Program-made: the position numbers and the translations under genes
Notes under the pieces: generated by a model
The model's input: the letters and a program-made list of their open reading frames with translations, nothing else
Databases searched by the model: none
What the model was told of the DNA's origin: nothing
Source of the DNA: Bacteroidia bacterium
Lineage (GTDB): Bacteria; Bacteroidota; Bacteroidia; Chitinophagales; Saprospiraceae
Length of the DNA: 44,334 bases
Reading direction: 5' to 3'
Assembly: GCA_030430845.1 (NCBI GenBank)
Contig: JAUIKE010000056.1
Span: forward strand, 1 to 44,334
Shown here: positions 24,549 through 32,572 of the stretch, in pieces
How positions within the stretch are numbered: the stretch's first letter is position 1
How the letters are laid out: every line of letters begins with the position of its first letter

Positions 24549-27122
24549 ATGCTAGATACCTCAACTAAAAAAAGAATTGATGATTGCAGGGATATTTTGG
24601 TGGGCAAACTGCCTGACCCAAAAGCGCAGATTGAGCAAATTACCATTGCTTTGATTTATAAGTTCATGGACGATATGGATAAAGAAGCCATCGAATTAGG
24701 CGGACAGGCTAAATTTTTTGCCAATTATAAAGTTCCTGACCCTGAATTTCCGGATGATCGAAGTAAAGATAAAGTTATTGAATTCAGTAAATATGCATGG
24801 GACAATTTGCTCAATCCCAAAGTAACAGCAACAGAAATGCTCACGCTGTATACAGATGCCATTGTCGGCATGGAAAAGAATCCCAATATTCCGCAGTTGT
24901 TCCGTGATATTTTCAAAAATGCATTTCTCCCTTATCGTGACCCAGAAACCCTAAAACTATTTTTAAAGACGATTGACGGGTTTGAATATTCACATAGCGA
25001 AAAACTAGGGGATGCCTTTGAATATTTGCTCCAGGTTATGGGATCTCAAGGAGATGCCGGTCAATTTCGTACTCCCAGACACATCATTGACTTTCTGGTT
25101 GAAGTTGTTGATCCAAGTAAAAGCGATACGATACTTGATCCTGCTTGTGGAACGGCAGGCTTTTTGATTTCAGCTTTCAAACATATAAAGGAAAAGAACC
25201 ATGACCAACTTACTCCGGATGAACGTAAGAAGCTCATTCAAAACTTTGTTGGCTATGATATTTCTCCAGACATGGTGCGCTTAAGCCTGGTCAATTTGTA
25301 TTTACATGGATTTTCGGATCCTCACATCTTTGAATATGATACGCTCAGCAGCGAGGAACGATGGGACGAAAGCTTTGATATTATATTGGCTAATCCTCCT
25401 TTTATGTCGCCGAAAGGTGGTATCCGGCCCCATAAAAAATTCACCATTCAATCTAAACGTTCGGAAGTACTTTTTGTAGACTATATTGCTGAACATCTTA
25501 ATCCTAATGGTAAGGCTGGTATCATTGTCCCAGAGGGAATAATTTTTCAGTCTGCCACATCTTATAAAGACTTGCGAAAACTACTGGTAAAGACTTCGCT
25601 TTGGGCAGTAGTTAGCTTACCTTCTGGGGTTTTCAATCCCTATAGCGGGGTAAAAACATCCATTTTACTCTTGGATAAAAGATTGGCTAAGAAAACTGAT
25701 CAATTACTTTTTGTCACGATTGATAATGATGGGCTGGATTTGGGGGCGCAGAGAAGAAAAATTAAAGGTAACCAGTTACCGGAGGTACTCAAAACAATTA
25801 AACTTTACAAAACCTCAATTGAAAAGGGAACTAGTTTTGAGGATACGCTCCTAGCTTACACTGTAGAGAAAAAGAAAGTAGCAGAGCAAGGAGATTATAA
25901 TTTAAGCGGAGAACGATATAGGGTGAGTGAAAAAGTGGATTCTGTTTTTCCTTTAGTTAAGTTGGGTGAAATTGTAATGGAAACTAAATCTGGATTCGCA
26001 AGTGGGAAGACCCAAAAAAGTGGGGAAATAATTCATTTCCGTCCAATGAACATTACAACAGATGGACAATTAACTCTTGAGGGATCCAAGTTCCTTTCAC
26101 AAGAACAGTTTAAAGGGAAAGAAAATTATAAATTACTTAAAGGGGATGTACTATTTAACAATACAAACAGTAAAGAGTTAGTCGGTAAAACTTGTTTTGT
26201 CGATCGAGATTTTGATTATGGATATTCAAATCATATTACCCGAATAAGAGTCGATGAGAGAAGAATAAATGCAAAATACCTCAGTCTTGTTCTTCATAAT
26301 TTATGGCATCAAGGATATTTTTTTAGAAAATGTAATAAGTGGGTAGGTCAAGCAGGCATTAATACCAAGGAATTAAATTTAACAAAAATCCCTCTCCCCC
26401 CTATTTCCATCCAAGAAGAGATTGTAATCGAAATAGAGGGTTATCAAAGGATCATCGATGGGGCACGTATGGTAGTGGAAAACTATCAGCCACAGATAAA
26501 GATTGATCCGGATTGGAAGATGGTGGAATTGGGGGAAATATGCAAGCTCAAAGGAGGAAACGCCTTCAAAAGTTCAGATTACGTTGCAAATGGTGCTGAA
26601 TTAATCCGAATGGGAAATGTCAAACCCATGAAATTCAATCCAGAAAATAACCCAAAATTTCTTCCTATTGAATATTTGGAAGAATACAAGAGATTTGTAT
26701 TAAAAGAAGGGGACATATTAATCTCTATGACAGGAACTGTAGGCAAGGAAGACTATGGTAATGTTTGTATGATAGATAGAAAAGGTAACTATCTCTTAAA
26801 CCAACGAGTTGGCAAATTTGAGATAATAAATGAAGAAATACTGAAACCAAAATTTTTATACTACTGTGCTAATCAAACTTGGTTTAGGAAAATGCTTTTT
26901 TCAAAATCCTCGGGAGGTGTGAGACAAGCAAATATTAGTAATAAAGGTGTGGAGTCGGTCAAAATCCCTCTTATCCCAATCCAGGACCAATTAGAGATAG
27001 TGAAAGCTATAGATTCGGAACTAAATATTATTAACGCAAATAGAAGACTTATTGGAATTTTTGAGCAAAGAATAAAGGACCGAATAAGTGAGGTCTGGGG
27101 AACAAATAAAAATGAAGAATAA
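24549..27122 (+). CDS. Fused Type I methyltransferase-specificity protein HsdM-HsdS
   Basis: An 857-aa fusion. Residues 1-460 are an HsdM N6-adenine methyltransferase: N-terminal HsdM_N helices, FRTPRHIIDFLVEV, SAM motif I DPACGTAGFL (197-206) and catalytic motif IV NPPF (282-285). From about 465 it continues as HsdS: first recognition domain beginning FPLVKLGEIVMETKSG and ending with a conserved helix (IPLPPISIQEEIV), second domain beginning WKMVELGEICKLKGGNAF and ending IPLIPIQDQLEIVKAI. Two recognition domains predict a bipartite target. HsdM and HsdS are usually separate genes; here one chain fixes a 1:1 ratio, unlike the usual M2S1, although dimerisation could occur. The stop overlaps the next start by one base (TAATG). 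Confidence 0.93.
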   Translation: MLDTSTKKRIDDCRDILVGKLPDPKAQIEQITIALIYKFMDDMDKEAIELGGQAKFFANYKVPDPEFPDDRSKDKVIEFSKYAWDNLLNPKVTATEMLTLYTDAIVGMEKNPNIPQLFRDIFKNAFLPYRDPETLKLFLKTIDGFEYSHSEKLGDAFEYLLQVMGSQGDAGQFRTPRHIIDFLVEVVDPSKSDTILDPACGTAGFLISAFKHIKEKNHDQLTPDERKKLIQNFVGYDISPDMVRLSLVNLYLHGFSDPHIFEYDTLSSEERWDESFDIILANPPFMSPKGGIRPHKKFTIQSKRSEVLFVDYIAEHLNPNGKAGIIVPEGIIFQSATSYKDLRKLLVKTSLWAVVSLPSGVFNPYSGVKTSILLLDKRLAKKTDQLLFVTIDNDGLDLGAQRRKIKGNQLPEVLKTIKLYKTSIEKGTSFEDTLLAYTVEKKKVAEQGDYNLSGERYRVSEKVDSVFPLVKLGEIVMETKSGFASGKTQKSGEIIHFRPMNITTDGQLTLEGSKFLSQEQFKGKENYKLLKGDVLFNNTNSKELVGKTCFVDRDFDYGYSNHITRIRVDERRINAKYLSLVLHNLWHQGYFFRKCNKWVGQAGINTKELNLTKIPLPPISIQEEIVIEIEGYQRIIDGARMVVENYQPQIKIDPDWKMVELGEICKLKGGNAFKSSDYVANGAELIRMGNVKPMKFNPENNPKFLPIEYLEEYKRFVLKEGDILISMTGTVGKEDYGNVCMIDRKGNYLLNQRVGKFEIINEEILKPKFLYYCANQTWFRKMLFSKSSGGVRQANISNKGVESVKIPLIPIQDQLEIVKAIDSELNIINANRRLIGIFEQRIKDRISEVWGTNKNEE

Positions 27123-27853
27123 TGGAGGAAGCCTATTCTTTATCCAATTATTTACCTAATAGCTATAAAAGAGTCGCAGACAGTGACTATATAGACTTTC
27201 TATGGGATGCATTTCAAAGCAATTATGAAAAGGAAAAATACCAATTTGCCTATTTAAGTTTTCATATGCTCTTCATGAGCTTTGTTTATTTCAATGTATG
27301 GCAAATCAAGAATAACTTGGGAGATGATTTTAGAAAGGCTTTGACCTTAAAAGATAATCAAAGAGAAAGTGATTTCTTGGGGGCTACTTCCCCATTTGTT
27401 TTTTGGAAAGAAAATGAACGGAGCATCTTTGGTTTCTTTAAGCTTGTTGGTTGTCCCAAGGAAAAAATCGGTAATTACAAAAAAATGGTCAATCTGAGGA
27501 ATGATATAGCACATACAAATGGAAATATTTTTTTTGACAATGAGGTCTCTCTCCTTGAGAAGGTAGAAGAGCTTTTACGCTATGTTGCAGAGATACAAAG
27601 CTATTCCAAGGGGGTTATTCAAGAGTGCTATAAGCGATTTTTACTATCCAGTTGGGATGAAGAAACTAGAGAATATCTTGTTTTGGAGGATCAAATACAA
27701 GAAGTCCTTATTCATGATAACTTTCTGTCAGCTGAAGACATTAAGTTTTGTTTAGAATTTGAGATCAATTCCCTATCGGCTAAGACGGAATTCGATTCAA
27801 TGAAACAAGTTCATAATGTTTTCATGGATGCATTTAGTGATGAAGAGGCATAA
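27122..27853 (+). CDS. HEPN-like protein in restriction operon
   Basis: A 243-aa, mostly helical protein with no named family that I can give confidently. Residues 121-131 read KMVNLRNDIAH: Arg126-x4-His131 fits the R-x4-6-H catalytic motif of HEPN RNases, in a helix context (LRNDIAHTNG) typical of HEPN toxins and C-terminal domains of defence proteins. Earlier aromatic-rich helices (AYLSFHMLFMSFVYFNVW) fit the other helices of the four-helix bundle. Its ATG overlaps the HsdMS stop (TAATG), so it is translationally coupled to the methyltransferase. A role as an RNase that fires when restriction fails is inference. The motif also occurs in non-catalytic HEPN proteins. Confidence 0.7.
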   Translation: MEEAYSLSNYLPNSYKRVADSDYIDFLWDAFQSNYEKEKYQFAYLSFHMLFMSFVYFNVWQIKNNLGDDFRKALTLKDNQRESDFLGATSPFVFWKENERSIFGFFKLVGCPKEKIGNYKKMVNLRNDIAHTNGNIFFDNEVSLLEKVEELLRYVAEIQSYSKGVIQECYKRFLLSSWDEETREYLVLEDQIQEVLIHDNFLSAEDIKFCLEFEINSLSAKTEFDSMKQVHNVFMDAFSDEEA

Positions 27854-27911
27854 CTTTTGGAAGAACACCTAAAATTATTTACTGATTCAGGTGCTTTAAA
27901 AAAAACTTTTT

Positions 27912-29945
27912 ATGGAGCAGGTTCAGTTTACAACTAATATTTCAGGTAAAGTAAGGAATACTCGATTACCAAAATCAAAAGCCCTTTGGCCTTTGTTTGA
28001 GGTCATCAGTAACTCCATCCATGCGATTGAAGAAAAAGGTAATCCTGATGGTAAAATAGATATCACTGTCATAAGAAATGGTAAGCCAGAAATACTTCTT
28101 GAACAGCCTCAGATTGATGTCTACCCAATAAATAGCTTCATTGTTGAAGATAACGGTGTCGGATTTACAAAAGAAAATTATAAATCATTTCTTACTGCCG
28201 AGTCGGAATATAAAATAGCAAAAGGTGCAAAAGGAATTGGAAGATTTGTTTGTTTAAAGGCTTTCAAAGCTGTAATTGTCAAAAGTTTTTATCAGGATGA
28301 AGGACAGAAAAAAATAAGAAGTTTTGAGTTTAAGAATTTGGGAAATGGTATCCATAAGTATAAAAACGAAGAGACAGAAATAGAGGAAACTGGAACCACT
28401 GTCAAGCTTCATGAATATAGAGATGATTTTCAAAATTACTGCCCATTAACTTTGGTTGAGCTTGCCCAGAGAATTGTAGAACACTTTCTAATCTATTTTT
28501 TACTTGATAAAGTTCCAGAGATTACTCTGTACGAAATAAGCAGAGAAAGTCTTAATGTGAGGCAACTATATAAAGACGAAATAAAGACTACAATAGAGAG
28601 TAAAGATTTCAAAATTAAGTTAGAAGAATTTCAGCTTCATGCACTCAAGCTTTATTCTTCAAGAGTAAGAAACCATACACTACATTACTGTGCAAACGAA
28701 AGAGAAGTAAGTTCTGAATCCATAGAAAAGCATATTCATGATCTGGGAAAAAGGCTCAAAGATGAACAGGGAGAAATCTTCTCTTACCAAATATACATTA
28801 CCAGTGATTATTTAGATCGAAATGTAGATACAGAGAGAACTGGCTTTGATATTCCTAAAGGAGATGAAATTGTTTTCAATGATGTGGTTGTCACCAAAAA
28901 AGACCTAACTGAAGGAGTTGTATTTCAGATTGAAGAAGTTTTAAGTGATATTTTGAGCCAGATCAGGGAGTCTAAGTTTGAAAAATATAGGGATCACATT
29001 CTAGATCAAGCTCCTGAATATAAACCACTACTTAAACATAAGCCTGAAGCTATTAATGGTATAGTACCTGGTCTCAAAGGTACTAGACTGGATATTGAAT
29101 TGATGAAAGCGCAAACTCAACTTGATGTTGAGGTAAAAGAGCTTGGAGAGGAAATCTTAACCAACAAAGATGATATAACAAACCTGGAAGAATACAAGGA
29201 GAAATATGAAGACTTTATCGAGAAATTTAATGATTTAGGAAAATCAAAGCTTGCAAAGTATATCGTACACCGAAAAGCTGTAATTGAACTTCTTGATGAG
29301 TTTATTGGAGAAAGAGAAAATGGTGAATTCATGAAGGAAGATGCAATTCATAGCATTTTCTTTCCAATTAAAACAGAGTCAGATCAAATCTCTTTTGACA
29401 AACAGAACCTCTGGCTAATTGATGAACGCTTAGCTTATCATGAATATTTAGCTTCTGATAAATCATTCAAACAGAACAAGGTAGTTGCAAATGAAAGTAG
29501 TGATAGAGCTGATCTCCTAATATTCAATAATAGCTTTGCCTTCGTGGAGGATGATGCTCCACATCAATCATTTGTGATTGTGGAGTTTAAGCGACCAGAA
29601 CGTGCTGACTATTCAGATAGAGATGAAAAAAAGAACCCGATTGATCAAGTTGTTAGTTATATAAGGACAATAAGGGAATCTAAAGCAGTTGATAGAAGGG
29701 GTAAAGAGATAGAGGTTAACAAAGAAAGGACGCCCTTCTATGCCTACATCATCTGTGATTTTAATTCGAGCTTGAAGCAAATTCTGGAGAATAGGAACTA
29801 TAAGCAAACTCCCGATGGAATGGGGCATTTTTATTTCCATGAATCCTACAATGCCTACATTGAGGTCATCTCTTACAATAAACTCCTGAAAGATGCTAAA
29901 AAGAAAAATAGAATACTTTTTGAGAAGCTTGGTCTTCCATTATAA
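27912..29945 (+). CDS. GHKL ATPase fused to nuclease-like C-terminal domain
   Basis: A 677-aa protein. The N-terminal 180 residues are a Bergerat-fold ATPase: N-box FEVISNSIHAIEE, G1 box VEDNGVGF, G2 box KGAKGIGRF. A middle region with predicted coiled coil (residues about 395-440, rich in Lys and Glu) follows. The C-terminal 180 residues contain RADLLIFNNSFAF then FVIVEFKRPER, matching the D...E-x-K core of PD-(D/E)XK nucleases, and continue DQVVSYIRTIRES. This is therefore an ATP-gated dimer clamp joined to a candidate nuclease, as in MORC/GyrB-like ATPases of antiphage systems. It is 58 bp downstream of the HEPN gene on the same strand, so probably part of the restriction operon or a nested system. 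Confidence 0.8.
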   Translation: MEQVQFTTNISGKVRNTRLPKSKALWPLFEVISNSIHAIEEKGNPDGKIDITVIRNGKPEILLEQPQIDVYPINSFIVEDNGVGFTKENYKSFLTAESEYKIAKGAKGIGRFVCLKAFKAVIVKSFYQDEGQKKIRSFEFKNLGNGIHKYKNEETEIEETGTTVKLHEYRDDFQNYCPLTLVELAQRIVEHFLIYFLLDKVPEITLYEISRESLNVRQLYKDEIKTTIESKDFKIKLEEFQLHALKLYSSRVRNHTLHYCANEREVSSESIEKHIHDLGKRLKDEQGEIFSYQIYITSDYLDRNVDTERTGFDIPKGDEIVFNDVVVTKKDLTEGVVFQIEEVLSDILSQIRESKFEKYRDHILDQAPEYKPLLKHKPEAINGIVPGLKGTRLDIELMKAQTQLDVEVKELGEEILTNKDDITNLEEYKEKYEDFIEKFNDLGKSKLAKYIVHRKAVIELLDEFIGERENGEFMKEDAIHSIFFPIKTESDQISFDKQNLWLIDERLAYHEYLASDKSFKQNKVVANESSDRADLLIFNNSFAFVEDDAPHQSFVIVEFKRPERADYSDRDEKKNPIDQVVSYIRTIRESKAVDRRGKEIEVNKERTPFYAYIICDFNSSLKQILENRNYKQTPDGMGHFYFHESYNAYIEVISYNKLLKDAKKKNRILFEKLGLPL

Positions 29946-30012
29946 AGTTCAAAATTAACGGAGAAAGCTTTGTATCACTGATTTTTGTAAAATGACTTCA
30001 TTTACGGCACAA

Positions 30013-30120
30013 GGTGTCACAACTTCTGTCACAAGATAAAACGGTCGATCTTGTGACACCTAAAGCGCTGATTATCAGATCGTTTGTCGAGGTGTCACAA
30101 GATGCACAAGATAAAATCGG
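30013..30120. repeat. TGTCACAAGAT repeat cluster
   Basis: Four related copies lie between the GHKL gene and the XRE gene. They are GGTGTCACAA (30013-30022), TGTCACAAGAT (30027-30037), its perfect inverted copy ATCTTGTGACACC (30048-30060), and GGTGTCACAAGAT (30091-30103). CACAAGATAAAA occurs twice as well, near 30031 and 30106. The inverted pair forms an 11-bp hairpin. The cluster is about 210-315 bp upstream of the XRE start and could be operators for it or recombinase/replication iterons. The rest of 29946-30328 is AT-rich with no gene. Confidence 0.6.
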
Positions 30121-30328
30121 CAAAAAACTTTTATAAAAATCTTTTCGAGCACGAATTTGAATAATTGTCTGATTATCAGAATTTTGTGCTCATACTGATT
30201 TTGCAGGTCCATTTTTCTTTTCAACAGCAGCCAATTCTCCTACCCCACCACTTCGGAAACAAAAAATCTCGTCTAAATTTGGATGATTAAATATTTTTTA
30301 ATTTTTTTGTTAAAAATAAATTCACTCA

Positions 30329-30586
30329 ATGTCGGAAAGAAAAGAGCTTAATCGGATTAAAGCCGTTCTAGAAGACCAGGGGCGATCTCAGAGTTGGTTA
30401 GCCAAAAAGCTTGGCTGTACCAAGACGACAGTGAACTTTTGGTGTAACAATCGCAATCAACCCTACTTAGCGGATATTGTGAGGATAGCCGAATTGCTAG
30501 AAGTAGCACCGGCGGATCTAATAGTGGATGGCTCAAAAAAAGGAAAAGGCCTGAGTAAAACCCAAGCCTTAACTGAATTTAGCTAA
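30329..30586 (+). CDS. XRE-family HTH transcriptional regulator
   Basis: An 85-aa protein consisting of little more than a Cro/CI-type HTH: NRIKAVLEDQGRSQSWLAKK, LGCTKTTVNFWCNNRNQPYL, and IVRIAELLEVAPADLIV. The short basic tail GSKKGKGLSK follows. It is the last island gene before the tRNA. Such single-domain repressors often control mobile-element or restriction genes (C-protein-like). The upstream inverted TGTCACAAGAT copies could be its operators, but that is inference. Confidence 0.9.
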   Translation: MSERKELNRIKAVLEDQGRSQSWLAKKLGCTKTTVNFWCNNRNQPYLADIVRIAELLEVAPADLIVDGSKKGKGLSKTQALTEFS

Positions 30587-30676
30587 ATTCTTTTGAAAAC
30601 GACTGCCGAAATGACTGCTGGCGGCAACCAGTTAGTCATAACTTATTGAAAAACAATCGCATAATCAAAAGCTTTG

Positions 30677-30747
30677 TAGACCCACTAGGACTCGAACCTA
30701 GAACGACAGGACCAAAACCTGCTGTGTTACCATTACACCATGGGTCT
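30677..30747 (-). tRNA. tRNA-Gln (anticodon UUG)
   Basis: A 71-nt cloverleaf on the minus strand. The acceptor stem AGACCCA/TGGGTCT has 7 bp. The D stem is GTGT/ACAC with loop AATGGTA. The anticodon stem GCAGG/CCTGT has one G-U pair and loop TTTTGGT, so the anticodon is TTG. A 4-nt variable loop precedes the T stem CTAGG/CCTAG with loop TTCGAGT. Discriminator A follows and CCA is not encoded. Its 3' end faces the accessory island, the usual orientation when an island integrates at a tRNA 3' end; no duplicate of the 3' end is visible in this window. Confidence 0.93.
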
Positions 30748-30902
30748 TTACCATTTGGGTATTTGTCATTTTTTATTTGGCCATTTATATGGCCCAACGA
30801 AAACACCCAAATTTTAGATACTGATTGCTTTACTTCTAAAGCGTTGCAAAAATAATACCTGTTTTTGGTTTAGTCAAGGATTTTGAGAAAAAAATATGAA
30901 GT

Positions 30903-30950
30903 TAATGAGGTATGGCTGCCTGTCCGCAGACAGGCAGCCATACCTCATTA
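30903..30950 (-). terminator. Long perfect hairpin between tRNA and hydrolase gene
   Basis: Two perfect 22-bp arms (30903-30924 and 30929-30950) enclose a CGCA loop; the core is GGCTGCCTGTC pairing with GACAGGCAGCC. It ends 13 bp from the hydrolase stop codon and probably terminates that minus-strand transcript before the tRNA. It lacks a T-tract long enough to be a textbook intrinsic terminator on the minus strand. Confidence 0.65.
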
Positions 30951-30963
30951 TGAAATCTCTTTA

Positions 30964-31839
30964 CTAGGCCACCATACTCCCATTATCCCCCAACTCCTCC
31001 ACAACCCCGATTGGCAACTCCTCCTCATTCAAGATGTCGTACAGGTATTCGTGATATTCAGGGAAACTGGGCAGATTGTTGTGGTGCGCACCGTCTAAGG
31101 GGACGAGCGTGACCCTCTCCGGCGCCGCCTTTTGCAGCTTCTGACTGTTGAAATACGGGATCAACCGGTCCTTGCGGCCGTGGATGATGAAGATCGGGCA
31201 ACTGATCATTTTGACAAAGCGATCCGTGCGGATGGGATATTTCAGCAGCCAGTTAACCGGCATCCAGAAGCCGTACATCTTAATATGGTGCAGGAAACTA
31301 TAGTAGGGCGAGTCCATAATCAGCATCTTCGGATTGTTCCAGGAGGCCAGACGGGCGGCGATGCCGCTGCCGATCGAGCGGCCGTACAGGATGATCTGCT
31401 CTTCACCGTATTGCTGGACGAGCCATTTGTAGACCGATTGAGAGTCGTTGAACAGGGCTTTCTCCGTGCGCTTGCCCTGGCTTTTGCCAAATCCGCGGTA
31501 GTCGATCATAAAAAAGTCGTAGCTTTTGCCCACAAAATCCTTGGCAAACTTACCCCAGCCTTTCAGGGAGCGGGAGTTTCCTTTCAAGTAAAACACCACC
31601 CCTCTTGAATTGGGTACCTGAAAATGCAGGGCGTTGATCTCTCCTCCATCTTCCATCTGGAAATCTATTTCCTTAAACGGAAAGGGATATTGATACTCAA
31701 AATACTTCGGCAGGATCTCAGGACGGAAGAAAAAGTAGTCCTGAAAAAAGTAAAAGATCAGACATAAGGAGACATACACCGCTCCTATGATTATCAGTAT
31801 CGAGATAGCACCAGTCATGCGTGTTTGGTTTTGGCCCAA
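30964..31839 (-). CDS. Alpha/beta hydrolase, membrane-anchored (ABHD13/Bem46-like)
   Basis: A 291-aa protein with one N-terminal TM anchor (ISILIIIGAVYVSLCLIFYFF) and an alpha/beta-hydrolase domain. The nucleophile elbow is LYGRSIGSG, the acid is in FIIHGRKDRLIPY, and the catalytic His is in DGAHHNNLP. The strand YDFFMIDYRGFGKSQG matches the Bem46/ABHD13 subgroup, whose substrates (lipids or thioesters) are not fixed by sequence. The catalytic domain could face either side of the membrane; the anchor suggests N-in. It stands alone on the minus strand at the start of the GC-richer chromosomal half. The start at 31839 is an ATG 10 residues before the TM helix. Confidence 0.88.
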   Translation of the reverse strand: MGQNQTRMTGAISILIIIGAVYVSLCLIFYFFQDYFFFRPEILPKYFEYQYPFPFKEIDFQMEDGGEINALHFQVPNSRGVVFYLKGNSRSLKGWGKFAKDFVGKSYDFFMIDYRGFGKSQGKRTEKALFNDSQSVYKWLVQQYGEEQIILYGRSIGSGIAARLASWNNPKMLIMDSPYYSFLHHIKMYGFWMPVNWLLKYPIRTDRFVKMISCPIFIIHGRKDRLIPYFNSQKLQKAAPERVTLVPLDGAHHNNLPSFPEYHEYLYDILNEEELPIGVVEELGDNGSMVA

Positions 31840-31964
31840 TAAAGATAGTGTTTTTTTCGCATGCGAAACAGTCTAACACTGAAACCGTGGAACAGTTACA
31901 CCATTTCACTGTTACACCGTTACACTAAATTCCTTATATTCACCCACAAAAAATACGAACACTC

Positions 31965-32546
31965 ATGATGAATATCGTTTACATTGCCAAAGCCGTACAT
32001 GTTATAGGATTCGTCGCCTGGTTTGCCGGGCTGTTTTACCTGGTTAGGATGTTTGTGTACTATGTCGAAGCGGGCGAGAAAGCCGAGCCGGAGAAGAGCA
32101 TTCTGCAAAAGCAGCACGGCCTGATGTCGTGGCGGGTCTACAAGGTCATTGCCAATCCGGCGATGATGATCACCTGGACAGCCGGTTTGATCATGCTCGG
32201 ACTGGGCTTCACCGATGGGGTACCCAACTATCTGAAGTCAGAGATCGGCACGCCGGGCTGGATGCACGCCAAACTGACCTTGGTGGTGCTACTCACCGTT
32301 TATCACGTCTGGTGCAAGCGTACCCTTAAGAAACTGGAAGCCGGCACAGCCAAAACTTCTTCCTGGGGCTTCCGACTGGCCAATGAGATCCCTACCCTCT
32401 TCCTGGCAGCTATTGCGTTTACGGCCACGATGGGCGTAAAGGGGCAGCTGAACTATGCATATCTGGGAATTGGCATCCTGGCGTTTGCCGGATTGTTGTA
32501 TATGGGAGCTAATGCCTATAAAAAAAGAAGAATGAAGTCGGCTTAG
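31965..32546 (+). CDS. hemJ: HemJ-type protoporphyrinogen IX oxidase
   Basis: A 193-aa membrane protein of the HemJ/UPF0093 family, which oxidises protoporphyrinogen IX to protoporphyrin IX in haem synthesis. Four TM helices are visible, with His12 in AKAVHVIGFVAWFAGLFYL (the haem-ligand His of the family) and the conserved motifs RMFVYYVEA, PAMMITWTAGL, GWMHAKLTLVVLLTVYH and NEIPTLFLAAIAF. Length is typical. Haem supply fits with the haem-PAS kinase encoded 4 kb away, though no direct link is shown. The last codons lie inside a 19-bp hairpin that also ends the gene. ATG 31965 or 31968 are both possible. Confidence 0.93.
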   Translation: MMNIVYIAKAVHVIGFVAWFAGLFYLVRMFVYYVEAGEKAEPEKSILQKQHGLMSWRVYKVIANPAMMITWTAGLIMLGLGFTDGVPNYLKSEIGTPGWMHAKLTLVVLLTVYHVWCKRTLKKLEAGTAKTSSWGFRLANEIPTLFLAAIAFTATMGVKGQLNYAYLGIGILAFAGLLYMGANAYKKRRMKSA

Positions 32547-32564
32547 CCGACTTCATTCTTCTTT
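32524..32564. terminator. Bidirectional hairpin over hemJ stop
   Basis: Perfect 19-bp arms (32524-32542, 32546-32564) with loop TTA. The left arm holds the last hemJ codons and the TAG stop lies in and beside the loop. The outer arms are A-rich on the left and T-rich on the right, so it can terminate the plus-strand hemJ transcript and the convergent minus-strand transcript. Confidence 0.8.
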
Positions 32565-32572
32565 ATCCTTTT

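Noticed and set aside
30646..30855. Plus-strand open frame of 69 codons
   Set aside because: It runs through the minus-strand tRNA-Gln and its apparent protein motif is the tRNA complement.
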